DNA of 36,239 nt from Deltaproteobacteria bacterium (GCA_029547185.1 JAKPPU010000130.1:1-36239); one strand, 5' to 3'; positions 1-7,811 are shown, counted from the first letter of the stretch. The notes: generated from the sequence alone by a model not told the origin. Made by a program: numbers and translations.

Positions 1-85
1 TGAGAAGCCCCTTCTCTCCTATCAAATCCTCGGGCTTCTCGTAGCCCTTCATCAACTCCTCTATCAACTCATCTCGTGTGGCCAT
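1..85 (-). CDS. IS256-family transposase, N-terminus only (runs off left edge)
   Basis: The minus strand from an ATG at 83-85 reads as a 28-residue start, MATRDELIEELMKGYEKPED and onward through LIGEKGLL, which is the typical opening of IS256-family (DDE, mutator-type) transposases. The rest lies outside the window, so I cannot say whether the gene is intact. A purine-rich stretch just upstream of the ATG could serve as ribosome binding site, and the likely terminal inverted repeat follows at about 112-139. The protein would catalyse copy-out transposition of its own element. Confidence 0.75.
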   Translation of the reverse strand, partial: MATRDELIEELMKGYEKPEDLIGEKGLL

Positions 86-111
86 CACTCTCTCCTTCTC
101 GTAGAGTTCTC

Positions 112-139
112 GGCCATTTACACTAAATTCTAGACACTA
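112..139. repeat. Probable terminal inverted repeat of the IS256-family element
   Basis: About 30 bp upstream of the transposase start, the minus strand carries a GTGTCTAGAATTTAGTGTAA-type sequence. The GTGTAA motif and its distance from the transposase start fit IS256-family ends. The partner repeat is outside the window, so the exact tip and the target-site duplication cannot be fixed. The element would end near position 139. Confidence 0.5.
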
Positions 140-149
140 CCCCGGGGAC

Positions 150-276
150 CACTTTTCGAATGCATCCTATGGTTTGCCCTGCGGGCGACCCCGTAAACTC
201 GCCTCCTTCCAGGAGGCTCAAACAGTACGGGGTCAAACGCCCTCCGGGCTTCGCCATGGATGCAAATCGAAAAGTG
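150..276. repeat. 127-bp imperfect palindrome (MITE-like or structured repeat)
   Basis: The two halves of this stretch are near-reverse complements. The outer arms are CACTTTTCGA at about 150-160 and TCGAAAAGTG at about 267-276. Inner arms pair a GACCCCGTA-type block with TACGGGGTC. The apex is GCCTCCT-TCC-AGGAGGC around 201-217. The arms differ by a few small insertions and mismatches over roughly 60 bp. It starts about 10 bp outside the presumed IS256 end. It could fold as one long hairpin in RNA or single-stranded DNA. It is probably a repeated mobile or regulatory element; I do not recognise a named family. Confidence 0.6.
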
Positions 277-674
277 CTCGACGGTTCATCCAGGGCCTCC
301 CCTGCCTCCTGGCACGCTGGGAGCATGAACTGTTGCCCTCCGTTGGAAAAGCTCTTTACCGTGAACCATGCCTTATGGAACTGTGGGCTCCGGACTGCTT
401 GGTTCCCTGCTGGGATATTCATCTTATATATTCAATGCTTGTTGATTACAGTTGTCCTCATGAGACCTATCATTTCTGAGAATGGGGAATATTAACGATC
501 ACGTACCACGATGTTGACTTTGAGAATTCAGGATTATCTACTCAGGTAGCCCCAGAATCTCATAACGTGCGGATCACCAAACACTTCAGGGAAACAAGAT
601 CTGGTCCTTTTCTGGAAACCATGTGTTCTATTGCGAGCTTGTTACGATATTATCGAAACCTGCTCATAGATTAT
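277..674. other. Intergenic stretch with no convincing gene
   Basis: Several short overlapping frames exist on both strands, but none has a believable ribosome binding site, a recognisable domain or codon use like the neighbours. The region lies between the palindrome and the lipoprotein gene and is probably accessory or decayed DNA. Confidence 0.5.
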
Positions 675-705
675 GGGGGTCAGGAAACAGCAGGCCCCGA
701 CCCCC
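675..705. repeat. GGGGGTC hairpin downstream of the lipoprotein gene
   Basis: GGGGGTC at 675-681 pairs with GACCCCC at 699-705 across a 17-nt loop. It lies 25 bp past the stop of the minus-strand lipoprotein gene. The minus strand has no clear U-run after the stem, so it is a poor intrinsic terminator in that direction. The GGGGGTCAGG edge resembles sequences at the ends of REP/RAYT-type elements, and a related GGGGGTCATGTC repeat occurs at 10546. Confidence 0.45.
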
Positions 706-729
706 TCTGTAGTCTTTTGAATAGCTTAT

Positions 730-1821
730 TTAGAAATCAAGGTTAATGGTCCCAGCGATGCCTTCCACGCCGACATTCAACTGTTCGGTGCTCGTGAGGA
801 GATCGTCTTCATCCATGAAGGTCTGTGCGTCGATCCACTCGAGGTAACCATTGGGGTCGTCTATCTCATCGGGAACGGGCTCGATGCCTTCGAAGACATC
901 CTTGAAGAACTGCTCGCCCTCCCCGACGGGGACTTTCAGATACTTGGTCTCCAGGCCGGTGGTGTACTTGAAGATCACGTAGTTGCCGTCGCCCTGTGAT
1001 ACGCCTTTGGCGATGATCTTTGTATCGTTGATGATATAATTGAAATTGAAGGAATGGTCCGCGATGTTTCCGCTTGCCTTGCACCTCAGATTGTATGTCG
1101 ACTCCGGTGAGCTGATATCATAGTCGACGGAATAAACCATATCGATGGTGATATCCTGCGTGGTCTTGTCGTAGACATAGTAGGCTATACCCCGCTCAGC
1201 CTTGTTGGGAAGGGCTTCCTCCGACCATTTCCAGCTCACCAGGACCTCGATTACATCACCGGTGACTTTATACGCCAAAGAGGTGGTTTCATCGCCGGCG
1301 GCTTCATCATCAGCACCTTCATCATCCTCGGATTCTTCAATGCTGTTGACGGCATGCGTAAAAACAGTAGCGCTCGTATCTATGCCGGCAAAAGGAGAGG
1401 CAATGGTTCTGGGTGTAGCAAGGGCCTCTGCAAACTCGTATCCGTCAGTGAACACACTTTCCGCATCGTAAAGAAGCTTGTACAAATTCGACCGGTCGAC
1501 CACGCCTTCATCCCGTGGAGACCGGAAGTCCCGCAGGGTGAAATAAACCTTGTAAAGCAGTACTTCATTGCCCCACGCTGGGGACTCGCCTTCGATCAGA
1601 CCTTCCGGTAATAAACCAAAAAGCCCTTCCTGCTCGCCTTCTGCCGAGATCGGATCATATACCGGCGTGGTTTCTCTCATTGTGGCATAGAAGAGATCTT
1701 CCGAGTCAAAGGTCGTGGTGGTCGTGGTGCTCACCGGGTCATCGTCACTGCTACCGCACGCCATCAGAGACAGCATAAGCATGCTGAGAATAATAGCGAC
1801 TATTCTTTTCGGAGAAATCAT
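730..1821 (-). CDS. Putative lipoprotein of unknown function, 363 aa
   Basis: The N-terminus is a signal peptide: two basic residues (MISPKR), a hydrophobic stretch at about residues 7-18, then a lipobox ending in MAC with Cys22 as probable lipidation site. A spacer rich in Ser, Asp and a run of six Thr follows, as is common after lipoprotein cysteines. The mature part is acidic, with an Asp/Glu-rich segment around residues 160-180, and probably beta-rich; I recognise no domain. A strong Shine-Dalgarno sequence (AAGGGGGCTGC) precedes the ATG, which supports this start. There are no operon partners; the next gene upstream is a broken transposase. It probably sits in the outer or inner membrane facing the periplasm. 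The function is unknown. Confidence 0.75.
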   Translation of the reverse strand: MISPKRIVAIILSMLMLSLMACGSSDDDPVSTTTTTTFDSEDLFYATMRETTPVYDPISAEGEQEGLFGLLPEGLIEGESPAWGNEVLLYKVYFTLRDFRSPRDEGVVDRSNLYKLLYDAESVFTDGYEFAEALATPRTIASPFAGIDTSATVFTHAVNSIEESEDDEGADDEAAGDETTSLAYKVTGDVIEVLVSWKWSEEALPNKAERGIAYYVYDKTTQDITIDMVYSVDYDISSPESTYNLRCKASGNIADHSFNFNYIINDTKIIAKGVSQGDGNYVIFKYTTGLETKYLKVPVGEGEQFFKDVFEGIEPVPDEIDDPNGYLEWIDAQTFMDEDDLLTSTEQLNVGVEGIAGTINLDF

Positions 1822-1917
1822 GCAGCCCCCTTTTTTGATTTTTATCTTCTTCGGCTTTTGCCTTATGTTATCTTTAGATATTTATTGAATATTAATATGG
1901 GTACCTCTAAAAATACC

Positions 1918-2456
1918 TTAGCCTGGTACTACAGTTGGAGAGCGGTAAACTAGGGAATCGAGAGCATGTCGTTTTTCGTAATGGTAATATCCGGCAATGG
2001 CTTGTTGGGCCCTTCGGAAATGGGACCAGGTAAAGATGGCCTCCGCAGTTTTTCTCATGCCCGGGAAGATGTCCCAGAGGAGTCTGCGAACCTCTCGAAC
2101 CGTCAGGGAGATCTGGGCCCACGCTGTGCTTTGAAGCGGGCGAGGCTCCCCTTCCTGACAAGCCGGCTTTTTTTACCGCCTCCTTGGCATTCCCCTTGAG
2201 CACATTCAACAGGGCATAGGCGAACATCGAAAGCGTGATGTGCCGGTACCACCCCGTGAAGGAACGGACCTCATACTCGTCAAGACCGGTCTCCTGTTTC
2301 GCATCCTCGAAGCTGACCTCGATAGCCCACCGAATTCCGGCAATACGCACCAGTTCAGAAAGCGCTGTCTTCGCAGGAGCACATGCAACGTGGGCTTTCA
2401 GTTCCTGGGAATCACGTACGCTCCGCCTCACCAGCAGCCATCTCTTCCATCTCTGG
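1918..2456 (-). pseudogene. IS701-family transposase remnant, truncated at 5' end and frameshifted
   Basis: Only the C-terminal half of the transposase is present. The reading begins WKRWLLVRRS and continues through a core with the IRWAIEVSFEDAKQETGLDE region and SFTGWYRHITL, both typical of IS701-family DDE transposases. The frame breaks near an A7 run on the coding strand (T7 at 2168-2174). Removing one A restores the family's end, with ISLTVREVRRLLWDIFPG and a stop at 1918-1920. The start is missing: homology stops abruptly beside the terminator hairpin at 2460-2492. It is therefore a dead copy, apart from any rescue by slippage at the A7 run. No terminal repeats could be defined. Confidence 0.75.
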
Positions 2457-2459
2457 TAC

Positions 2460-2492
2460 AAAAAGAGGGCCCCGCTTGATAGCGGGGCCCTC
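2460..2492 (-). terminator. Intrinsic terminator of the SPFH gene transcript
   Basis: On the minus strand, an 11-bp perfect GC-rich stem (GAGGGCCCCGC paired with GCGGGGCCCTC, 2465-2475 and 2482-2492) with a 6-nt loop is followed by five U residues (A5 at 2460-2464 on the plus strand). It lies downstream of the prohibitin-like gene and directly abuts the transposase fragment. Confidence 0.85.
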
Positions 2493-2516
2493 GACTTTAT
2501 GGTGAGCAAAAAACGT

Positions 2517-2756
2517 TTACATATGGGTAAAATCACCGCCGAATGCGCTTATAGGGCCGATGGGATTTAAGTTCCATTGAATATATAATCCTCCTGTATT
2601 GTCGACGAAGCCGATAAACTCTCCCCCATCTACGCTATTGTTATCACCCAGCTGAGGGCCAATTAAATCAGATACAATTCCTGAATTATAGCCCTGCACA
2701 AATATTCCTGCATTCAGCTGCCGGAACAATAGCCGTTTATCTCTTCTGAAGATCAC
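2517..2756 (-). CDS. Possible small hypothetical protein, 79 aa
   Basis: This frame starts at a GTG inside the last codons of the SPFH gene and stops 25 bp before the intrinsic terminator, so it would be the last frame of that transcript. The peptide is Gly/Asn-rich in its second half, for example GGEFIGFVDNTGGLYIQWN. I recognise no domain. The ribosome binding site (GGGGTA right before GTG) is badly spaced. It may be a real small gene, the decayed tail of an older gene, or chance. Confidence 0.25.
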   Translation of the reverse strand: MIFRRDKRLLFRQLNAGIFVQGYNSGIVSDLIGPQLGDNNSVDGGEFIGFVDNTGGLYIQWNLNPIGPISAFGGDFTHM

Positions 2757-3594
2757 CTACCCCGACAAACGGCACTGCCCCGCCACCTGTGACCTGCGGG
2801 AGAATTCCATTCCATTTTTCTATGGCCTTAAGATTGGCCTCCACCTTTCTCAACTCTATAAGATCCTGGGAAATATTTGCCCTTTGCAGTCTCAGGGACT
2901 CCGCCTCTGCCTTTGCGGCTGTAATCTTCTGCTCAGCCTCTATCTTTATCCTCTCGAGGTCCCTCTGTGCCTTCAGTGCAAGTTGTTCTGCCGTCTGCTT
3001 TGACTCAATGGCCTCCATGAATATCTTGGAGAAGCTGAAACCGACAATGGAGAACGCATCAACCGCTATGTTGTGCTCCATGAGCCTTTTAGTGAGGGTT
3101 GCCTTCATTGCATCGCTTACTGACGCCCTCTTGGTAATGAGCTCTTCCGCTGAATATCTTGCTGTCACGGCCTTTACAACCTCCTGCACCGCAGGGTCTA
3201 TGATTCGCTCTTTGAAATGTATGCCGATAGACTGGTAGACAGCGTTCGCCTTATCAGGAACTATATGATAGTTGATAGCAACAGTGGAATTTACATCCTG
3301 AAGGTTTGACGATGCAGCTGCCGCATCGGTTGTAGCCTTCTGCACCTTGACATCCATCAGGACAACGGTCTGCATTATGGGAATCCTGAAATGCAATCCT
3401 TCGCCTAACACCTTCTTCTGGACAGCTCCGAAGTTGAGAACAACCCCTCTTTCTCCTGCCCCAACCAAAACCCATGGATGTGAAAACAGCAAAACGAGCA
3501 GGATTGCTCCAGCAATCAGTGCCCCTCTCAAAGGTCCTTTTTTCACTGCAGTCTGCATTGCCTCCTGGACGGTGTAAATGTCGTGATCATTCAT
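2737..3594 (-). CDS. Prohibitin-like SPFH/band 7 membrane protein
   Basis: It has an N-terminal cytoplasmic tail, one membrane segment (GALIAGAILLVLLFSHPWVL, about residues 24-43 from this start), an SPFH/PHB domain from VGAGERGVVLNFG to about residue 190, and an Ala/Glu/Lys-rich coiled coil at about 190-265. Prohibitins form ring-shaped membrane scaffolds and often modulate AAA proteases such as FtsH; that role here is inferred from the family only. I chose the ATG at 3594 because GGGGAAG lies 6 nt upstream. The ATG five codons earlier (3609) is also possible. The gene stands alone, ends near a strong terminator, and has more AT-rich codon use than the core operons, so horizontal acquisition is possible. 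Confidence 0.85.
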   Translation of the reverse strand: MNDHDIYTVQEAMQTAVKKGPLRGALIAGAILLVLLFSHPWVLVGAGERGVVLNFGAVQKKVLGEGLHFRIPIMQTVVLMDVKVQKATTDAAAASSNLQDVNSTVAINYHIVPDKANAVYQSIGIHFKERIIDPAVQEVVKAVTARYSAEELITKRASVSDAMKATLTKRLMEHNIAVDAFSIVGFSFSKIFMEAIESKQTAEQLALKAQRDLERIKIEAEQKITAAKAEAESLRLQRANISQDLIELRKVEANLKAIEKWNGILPQVTGGGAVPFVGVGDLQKR

Positions 3595-3731
3595 GTGAGC
3601 TTCCCCCATTTGTTTTCCTGATATGAAGTCTCTATACTACAGGCTCACTTGATGAATTGCCAGCCTATTCCAAGAATACGCGTATAGAGTACTTTCTCTT
3701 TTAATGTTCGACAATCACTATACAGAATTAT

Positions 3732-4448
3732 TCAGAACATCTTCACGTCCTTGAGGAACTGGACGAAGTTTTCCTTCTCGTGCCTGAGCGCGCCTTCGAG
3801 GGTCGTTTCGTTGCGTTTTTCTATGGCGTCCTTGATCTTCATCATCATGTCCCGGTTTACCGCGCAGATGTCCTGTGCAATCTGAAGCGCCCTGGGAACC
3901 AGCTCGGCCGGGGGCACCACCTCGTTCACCAGCCCGCACCGGAGCGCATCCTGTGCGAGGAGCGGCTTGCAGGTCAGGGACAGCTGCTTGGCCATTCTCT
4001 GTCCGACAGCCTGCTGGAGGAGCTGGGTCATTCCCCACCCCGGATGGATCCCGACCTTTGCGTGGGAGTCGATGAACCTGGCGTTCTCCGATGCGATGAG
4101 AAAGTCGCAGTTGAGCGCGAGCTCGAACCCGCCGGTGATCGCGCTCCCGTTGATCGCCCCGATGAGAGGTTTCCTGCATTCCATGAAGACGTCGGGCAGG
4201 TCTTTGCCGTCACCGCGGGGATCGAGGAGGTTGTCTTTGCCGATCACGCTCAGGTCGAGACCGGAGCAGAAGGACTTTCCGTTTCCGGTGATGACGGCCG
4301 CACCGATCTCATCATTGTGCGAGATCTCGTCTAGGTAATCGTAGAGAAGCACGAGAAGCTCCTGGGTGATGGAATTATGCTTTTCAGGGCGGTTCAGGGT
4401 GATGAGTCCAACGCCTTCCTTCACTTCAAACAAAACGACCTTTTCCAC
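3732..4448 (-). CDS. Enoyl-CoA hydratase/isomerase (crotonase) family protein
   Basis: It has the crotonase fold: the opening ITLNRPEKHNSI, the first oxyanion-hole motif FCSGLDLS and the second, GSAITGGFELAL. The Glu matching the first catalytic glutamate of classical hydratases (rat Glu144) is present in GGFELAL. The position of the second (Glu164) is His in FIDSHAKVGIHPGWG, as in the divergent THARVG subgroup. It may therefore be an isomerase, thioesterase or other crotonase chemistry and not a true 2-enoyl-CoA hydratase. The start is set at GTG 4448 because AAGGAG lies 6 nt upstream; a longer frame begins at 4481. The protein is 238 residues and should be cytoplasmic. No acyl-CoA metabolism genes flank it, so its pathway is unknown. 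Confidence 0.85.
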   Translation of the reverse strand: MEKVVLFEVKEGVGLITLNRPEKHNSITQELLVLLYDYLDEISHNDEIGAAVITGNGKSFCSGLDLSVIGKDNLLDPRGDGKDLPDVFMECRKPLIGAINGSAITGGFELALNCDFLIASENARFIDSHAKVGIHPGWGMTQLLQQAVGQRMAKQLSLTCKPLLAQDALRCGLVNEVVPPAELVPRALQIAQDICAVNRDMMMKIKDAIEKRNETTLEGALRHEKENFVQFLKDVKMF

Positions 4449-4656
4449 ATCCGACTCCTTTCTTGCAGGGTAGGGATACATCGTTGCATCGCTCGCAACC
4501 GGTTCATGGGGAAGACAAGCACTTTCCGGACAGGCCGGTACAGCAGTGCATACGCTTAAAAACTGCCTGCAACGGGTCAGGCTTTGGATCCTCCCCTTAC
4601 ATTATATCTATAGCGATAATACCAGAATCATACCGGAAAGAGGAGACTGAATATGT

Positions 4657-4761
4657 ATGAGGAGCGGCACGCTCTGGTCATGGGGCGGAAATGACAACGG
4701 CCGGCTCGGCGACGGAACGAACTTAGACAGGAACAGCCCCGTGCCGGTCAGCGAGCCTTGA
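4657..4761 (+). pseudogene. RCC1-repeat fragment, 34 aa
   Basis: The frame reads GTLWSWGGNDNGRLGDGTN and on to SPVPV before an early stop. This is a single blade repeat of the RCC1/BLIP-II beta-propeller type, whose full proteins carry about seven or more such repeats. AGGAGA lies close upstream of the ATG. One repeat cannot form a propeller, so I read this as the remnant of a larger surface or secreted protein; large RCC1-repeat proteins are common in deltaproteobacterial genomes. Confidence 0.6.
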
Positions 4762-4882
4762 GAAAACCCGGCAGCATAATCCTCCAACCGCTGTTGGATG
4801 CAATACCTCTTGATAACCGTCGTGGCGAGAGGACGATCGAGTCTGCAATATTCACAGCTCCCGCTCATCGAGGATAATTCCT

Positions 4883-4911
4883 TCGACATGAGCCCCAACT
4901 GTTGCTATATT
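4883..4911 (+). promoter_or_regulatory. Possible sigma-70 promoter for the 4920 gene and NAD operon
   Basis: TCGACA (4883-4888), 17 nt, then TATATT (4906-4911). Transcription would begin near 4918, at the very edge of the ATG at 4920, so a transcript from here would be leaderless or the gene would have to start later. It is the best promoter-like match upstream of the cluster, but weak evidence. Confidence 0.35.
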
Positions 4912-4919
4912 AAATGTGT

Positions 4920-5141
4920 ATGATTGAAAGGATACCCTTTATCCACAGGGACAGATTGTACTACATCGTCAGCAGGGAAGACATCACCTTCTCGGCCCTG
5001 CACTATATCATCGACATGCTCATCGATCAGGGCGCATTCAGCATGGATACGGAAGAAACGGAGCTCTTCACCATCGTATGCGAAAAAAAGAAGTACACGA
5101 TAGGTGTGGACGGCATCGATATCATGATCACCAGTACATGA
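4920..5141 (+). CDS. Hypothetical protein, about 73 aa
   Basis: This is a small soluble protein opening MIERIPFIHRDRLYYIVSRE and ending in a beta-like stretch, YTIGVDGIDIMITST. I recognise no domain. It lies 9 bp before the cysteine-rich gene and shares its strand and base composition, which suggests one transcript. The start is uncertain: ATG at 4914 and 4920 are both in frame, and neither has a clear Shine-Dalgarno sequence. A candidate promoter at 4883-4911 would place the transcript start almost on the ATG. Confidence 0.55.
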   Translation: MIERIPFIHRDRLYYIVSREDITFSALHYIIDMLIDQGAFSMDTEETELFTIVCEKKKYTIGVDGIDIMITST

Positions 5142-5150
5142 CGGCCAGCC

Positions 5151-5972
5151 ATGGTGGACATCCATCTCTGCCAGCCTGACTCCACGAAATCCTGCGCAGC
5201 CTGCTGCGGAATCTACAACTATGTCGAGAACACGAAGCCTGCCCTCCTCAAGCGTTTCGAGTACCGTGACGCTCTCTTCTCGAAGGTAAAGGCGGGAGAG
5301 CTCTCCCTCGACGGCTACCGCGACATCGTCAGGCACCGGGAAGACGGCAGGAGGATCTTCAAGACCATCTATTCGTGCGAGTTTGCAGGCTTCGTCGATG
5401 GAGAGAAGAAAAGGGTGGGCTGCATGCTCCATCCCATGGTCACGGGCGGCTGCGACCTGCGGGTGCACAGCTTTTACGGCCGGGAGATCTGCGACGGGCA
5501 CTTCTGCCCCAGCTACCAGAAGCTTGCCTCCAACGAGGCATCGATCGTCCTCTTGTGCATCGACGACTGGTACCTCTACGGCAGCGTCGTTACGGACATC
5601 GATTTCGTCAAGACCTTTTTCACGATCGTGCAGAACAGCGTCGGGGAGGAGATATCGCCTGCCGTTGTCAAATCGGCCCCGAGGCTTGCCGAAACCCTGA
5701 AGAGCTATTTTTCCCTCAAGGTCGCCTGGCCTTTCCGGGATACCGCAAAGCCGAGGTTCGGTAAGTATTACTTCGTCGGCGAAGAATACGACATCGACCG
5801 GATAGACTACCGCCGCCTCGGCGCACGTGTCCCTGCCTACGACCCCATTTATCTGAGCCTGTCATCTTTTTTCCGGACAAAAGATGATCTTGACCGTGCC
5901 CACACAAAAATAGATACTCTCATCAAAGGCTTCTGCGATGAATACGGAAAAGCTCGTAACGGACATCATTGA
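5151..5972 (+). CDS. Cysteine-rich hypothetical protein (possible metal or Fe-S binding), 273 aa
   Basis: The first 120 residues carry nine cysteines: Cys7, Cys15, Cys18 and Cys19 (CAACC), Cys76, Cys91, Cys101, and Cys114 and Cys119 (CDGHFC). This spacing recalls the YkgJ-like zinc/iron cysteine-cluster proteins, but I cannot assign the family firmly. The second half is basic and aromatic, without recognisable motifs and without membrane segments. The 3' end overlaps the start of nadC by 35 bp, so the two are almost certainly co-transcribed and perhaps coupled. Since quinolinate synthase in this operon needs a labile 4Fe-4S cluster, a role in metal or cluster handling is attractive, but this is inference from context only. 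Confidence 0.8.
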   Translation: MVDIHLCQPDSTKSCAACCGIYNYVENTKPALLKRFEYRDALFSKVKAGELSLDGYRDIVRHREDGRRIFKTIYSCEFAGFVDGEKKRVGCMLHPMVTGGCDLRVHSFYGREICDGHFCPSYQKLASNEASIVLLCIDDWYLYGSVVTDIDFVKTFFTIVQNSVGEEISPAVVKSAPRLAETLKSYFSLKVAWPFRDTAKPRFGKYYFVGEEYDIDRIDYRRLGARVPAYDPIYLSLSSFFRTKDDLDRAHTKIDTLIKGFCDEYGKARNGHH

Positions 5973-6771
5973 TCTCGCCCTTGAAGAGGATGGAGAGGAC
6001 ATCACCTCATCCGCAATCTTCTCCCCTGTCGATGAGATGCGAGCCGTCTTCAAGGCAAAGGCGCACGGCGTTCTGGCAGGCACCGATGTCGTAAAGAGAG
6101 TGTTCGAGCGGCTGAGCCCCGGCATCGAGTGCGACTTCCTCCTGAGGGACGGAGATGCGCTCAAGCCCGGAGACACGATCGGCAGCGTCACCGGCCCTGC
6201 CGCAGCCGTGCTCAAGGGCGAGCGCGTGGCGCTCAATTTCCTCCAGCGCATGTCGGGCATCGCCACGAAGACCGCGGAATACGTGAGGCTCATCGAGGGA
6301 ACGAAGGCAAAGATCCTCGACACGAGAAAGACGGCGCCCGGCCACCGCGTCCTCGACAAGGAGGCGGTCAGGACAGGCGGGGGCATGAACCACCGGATGG
6401 GCCTTCATGACATGGCGCTCATCAAGGACAACCACATCGACCGCGAGGGCTCCATCGAAGGCGCCGTGAGAAAGGTCAGGGAGGTCCGGCCTGAGATCCC
6501 GATCGAGGTGGAGGCGCGGACCTTAAGCGACGTGGAGAAGCTCCTCGAAATCGGAGTCGACAGGATCATGCTCGACAACTTCTCCACGGAGAGCATGAAG
6601 AGGGCCGTCGAACTGGTGAGGGGAAGGGTCCCCCTCGAGGCATCGGGAGGCATCACGATCGAAACGGTCAGGGAGGTGGCGCTGACCGGGGTGGACTTCA
6701 TCTCTGTGGGAGACATCACCCACTCCGTCAAGGCGCTCGACATCTCGCTGATCATCGAAGGAATCTCATGA
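5938..6771 (+). CDS. nadC: Nicotinate-nucleotide pyrophosphorylase (carboxylating), quinolinate phosphoribosyltransferase
   Basis: It converts quinolinate and PRPP to nicotinate mononucleotide, CO2 and pyrophosphate, the third step of de novo NAD synthesis. At 277 residues it has family length. Signature stretches are LNFLQRMSGIAT (about residues 100-111), ILDTRKTAPGHR, then GGGMNHRMGLHDMALIKDNH, which holds the basic residues that bind quinolinate and phosphate. Near the C-terminus LEASGGI and GVDFISVGDITHS close the barrel and the phosphate site. The start overlaps the upstream cysteine-rich gene by 35 bp, and the stop overlaps the nadA start by 4 bp (ATGA). The operon order is nadC-nadA-nadB, so all three enzymes from aspartate to NaMN are made together. 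Confidence 0.97.
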   Translation: MNTEKLVTDIIDLALEEDGEDITSSAIFSPVDEMRAVFKAKAHGVLAGTDVVKRVFERLSPGIECDFLLRDGDALKPGDTIGSVTGPAAAVLKGERVALNFLQRMSGIATKTAEYVRLIEGTKAKILDTRKTAPGHRVLDKEAVRTGGGMNHRMGLHDMALIKDNHIDREGSIEGAVRKVREVRPEIPIEVEARTLSDVEKLLEIGVDRIMLDNFSTESMKRAVELVRGRVPLEASGGITIETVREVALTGVDFISVGDITHSVKALDISLIIEGIS

Positions 6772-7799
6772 CGGACAGCATGGCCAGAGAGATCATTCAG
6801 CGCAAGAAGGAAGAGTACGGGGAGAGCCTGATCATCCTCTGCCACCACTACCAGAGCGACGACATCATCGCCTATGCGGATTTCATCGGAGATTCCCTCG
6901 AGCTTGCCAGGAAGGCCTCCCGGATCGGCAGGGCAGAGCACGTGGTTTTCTGCGGCGTCTATTTCATGGCCGAGAGCGCCGCGATCCTCGCACCGGGCAA
7001 GTCGGTATACATCCCCGACCGGGATGCCGGATGCCCCCTTGCGGACATGGCGCCCGAAGGCGCCGTCCTGAAGGCGTGGGATGCGCTCAAGGAGATCGCG
7101 GATTCAGTGATCCCCGTCTCCTACGTCAATTCGTCCGCCGCGATAAAGGCGTTCTGCGGCCGGAACAGCGGGACCATCTGCACCTCGGGGAACGCCCTGA
7201 AGGTGTTCGAATGGGCATACTCGAAGGCGGACAGGATCTTCTTCCTGCCTGACATGAACCTCGGCCGGAACACTGCCCGAGGCATGGGGATACCGGACGA
7301 TCTGATCGCGCTGTGGGACCCTGAAAAGGACCTGGGAGGGCTCGATGAGGAGACGCTGATGAAGGCCCGGATCATCCTCTGGAAGGGATGGTGTCCGGTG
7401 CACTGGCCTCGGTTCACGCCGGAGGATGTGAGCTCGGTCAGGGCCGGGTGCCCCGGCATCAGGGTGATCGTCCATCCCGAGACGGACCCCCGGACAGTGG
7501 CCGCAGCGGACATGTCGGGCTCGACCGCGAACATCCTGAACTGCGTGAGCCGGATGTCGCCCGGAGAAAGCCTTGCCATAGGGACGGAGGCGAACATGGT
7601 GAAGCGGGCGGCCTCTGCGAACCCTCAGCTTCGGATAGTCCCCTTGAAGGAAGTGTACTGTGACGACATGGCCAGGATCACCATGGAGAAGCTCGCGGAT
7701 ACCCTGCTTCACCTCGAAGACGATACGTACAGGGTGAGCGTGCCCGGGGATACTGCCCGGCATGCCTTTGCAGCGCTTGCGAACATGCTGAAGATATAA
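6768..7799 (+). CDS. nadA: Quinolinate synthase
   Basis: It condenses iminoaspartate with dihydroxyacetone phosphate to quinolinate, using a 4Fe-4S cluster. The pseudo-threefold family motifs are clear: CHHYQSDDI (residues 25-33), FIGDSLELARKA, FCGVYFMAESA, YVNSSA, CTSGNA, GWCPVHWPRF, VIVHPE, GTEANM. By alignment with the Thermotoga enzyme, the cluster ligands should be Cys89 (in GCPLAD), Cys209 (GWCPVH) and Cys298 (VYCDDM), all present. The length of 343 residues fits. It starts in a 4-bp ATGA overlap with nadC and is followed 12 bp after its stop by nadB, whose product supplies the unstable iminoaspartate substrate. Confidence 0.97.
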   Translation: MTDSMAREIIQRKKEEYGESLIILCHHYQSDDIIAYADFIGDSLELARKASRIGRAEHVVFCGVYFMAESAAILAPGKSVYIPDRDAGCPLADMAPEGAVLKAWDALKEIADSVIPVSYVNSSAAIKAFCGRNSGTICTSGNALKVFEWAYSKADRIFFLPDMNLGRNTARGMGIPDDLIALWDPEKDLGGLDEETLMKARIILWKGWCPVHWPRFTPEDVSSVRAGCPGIRVIVHPETDPRTVAAADMSGSTANILNCVSRMSPGESLAIGTEANMVKRAASANPQLRIVPLKEVYCDDMARITMEKLADTLLHLEDDTYRVSVPGDTARHAFAALANMLKI

Positions 7800-7811
7800 G
7801 GAAATAACACT

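Noticed and set aside
123..422. 99-codon minus-strand frame over the palindrome
   Set aside because: It runs through the IS end and the inverted repeat, has no ribosome binding site and no known domain; a repeat explains the sequence better.
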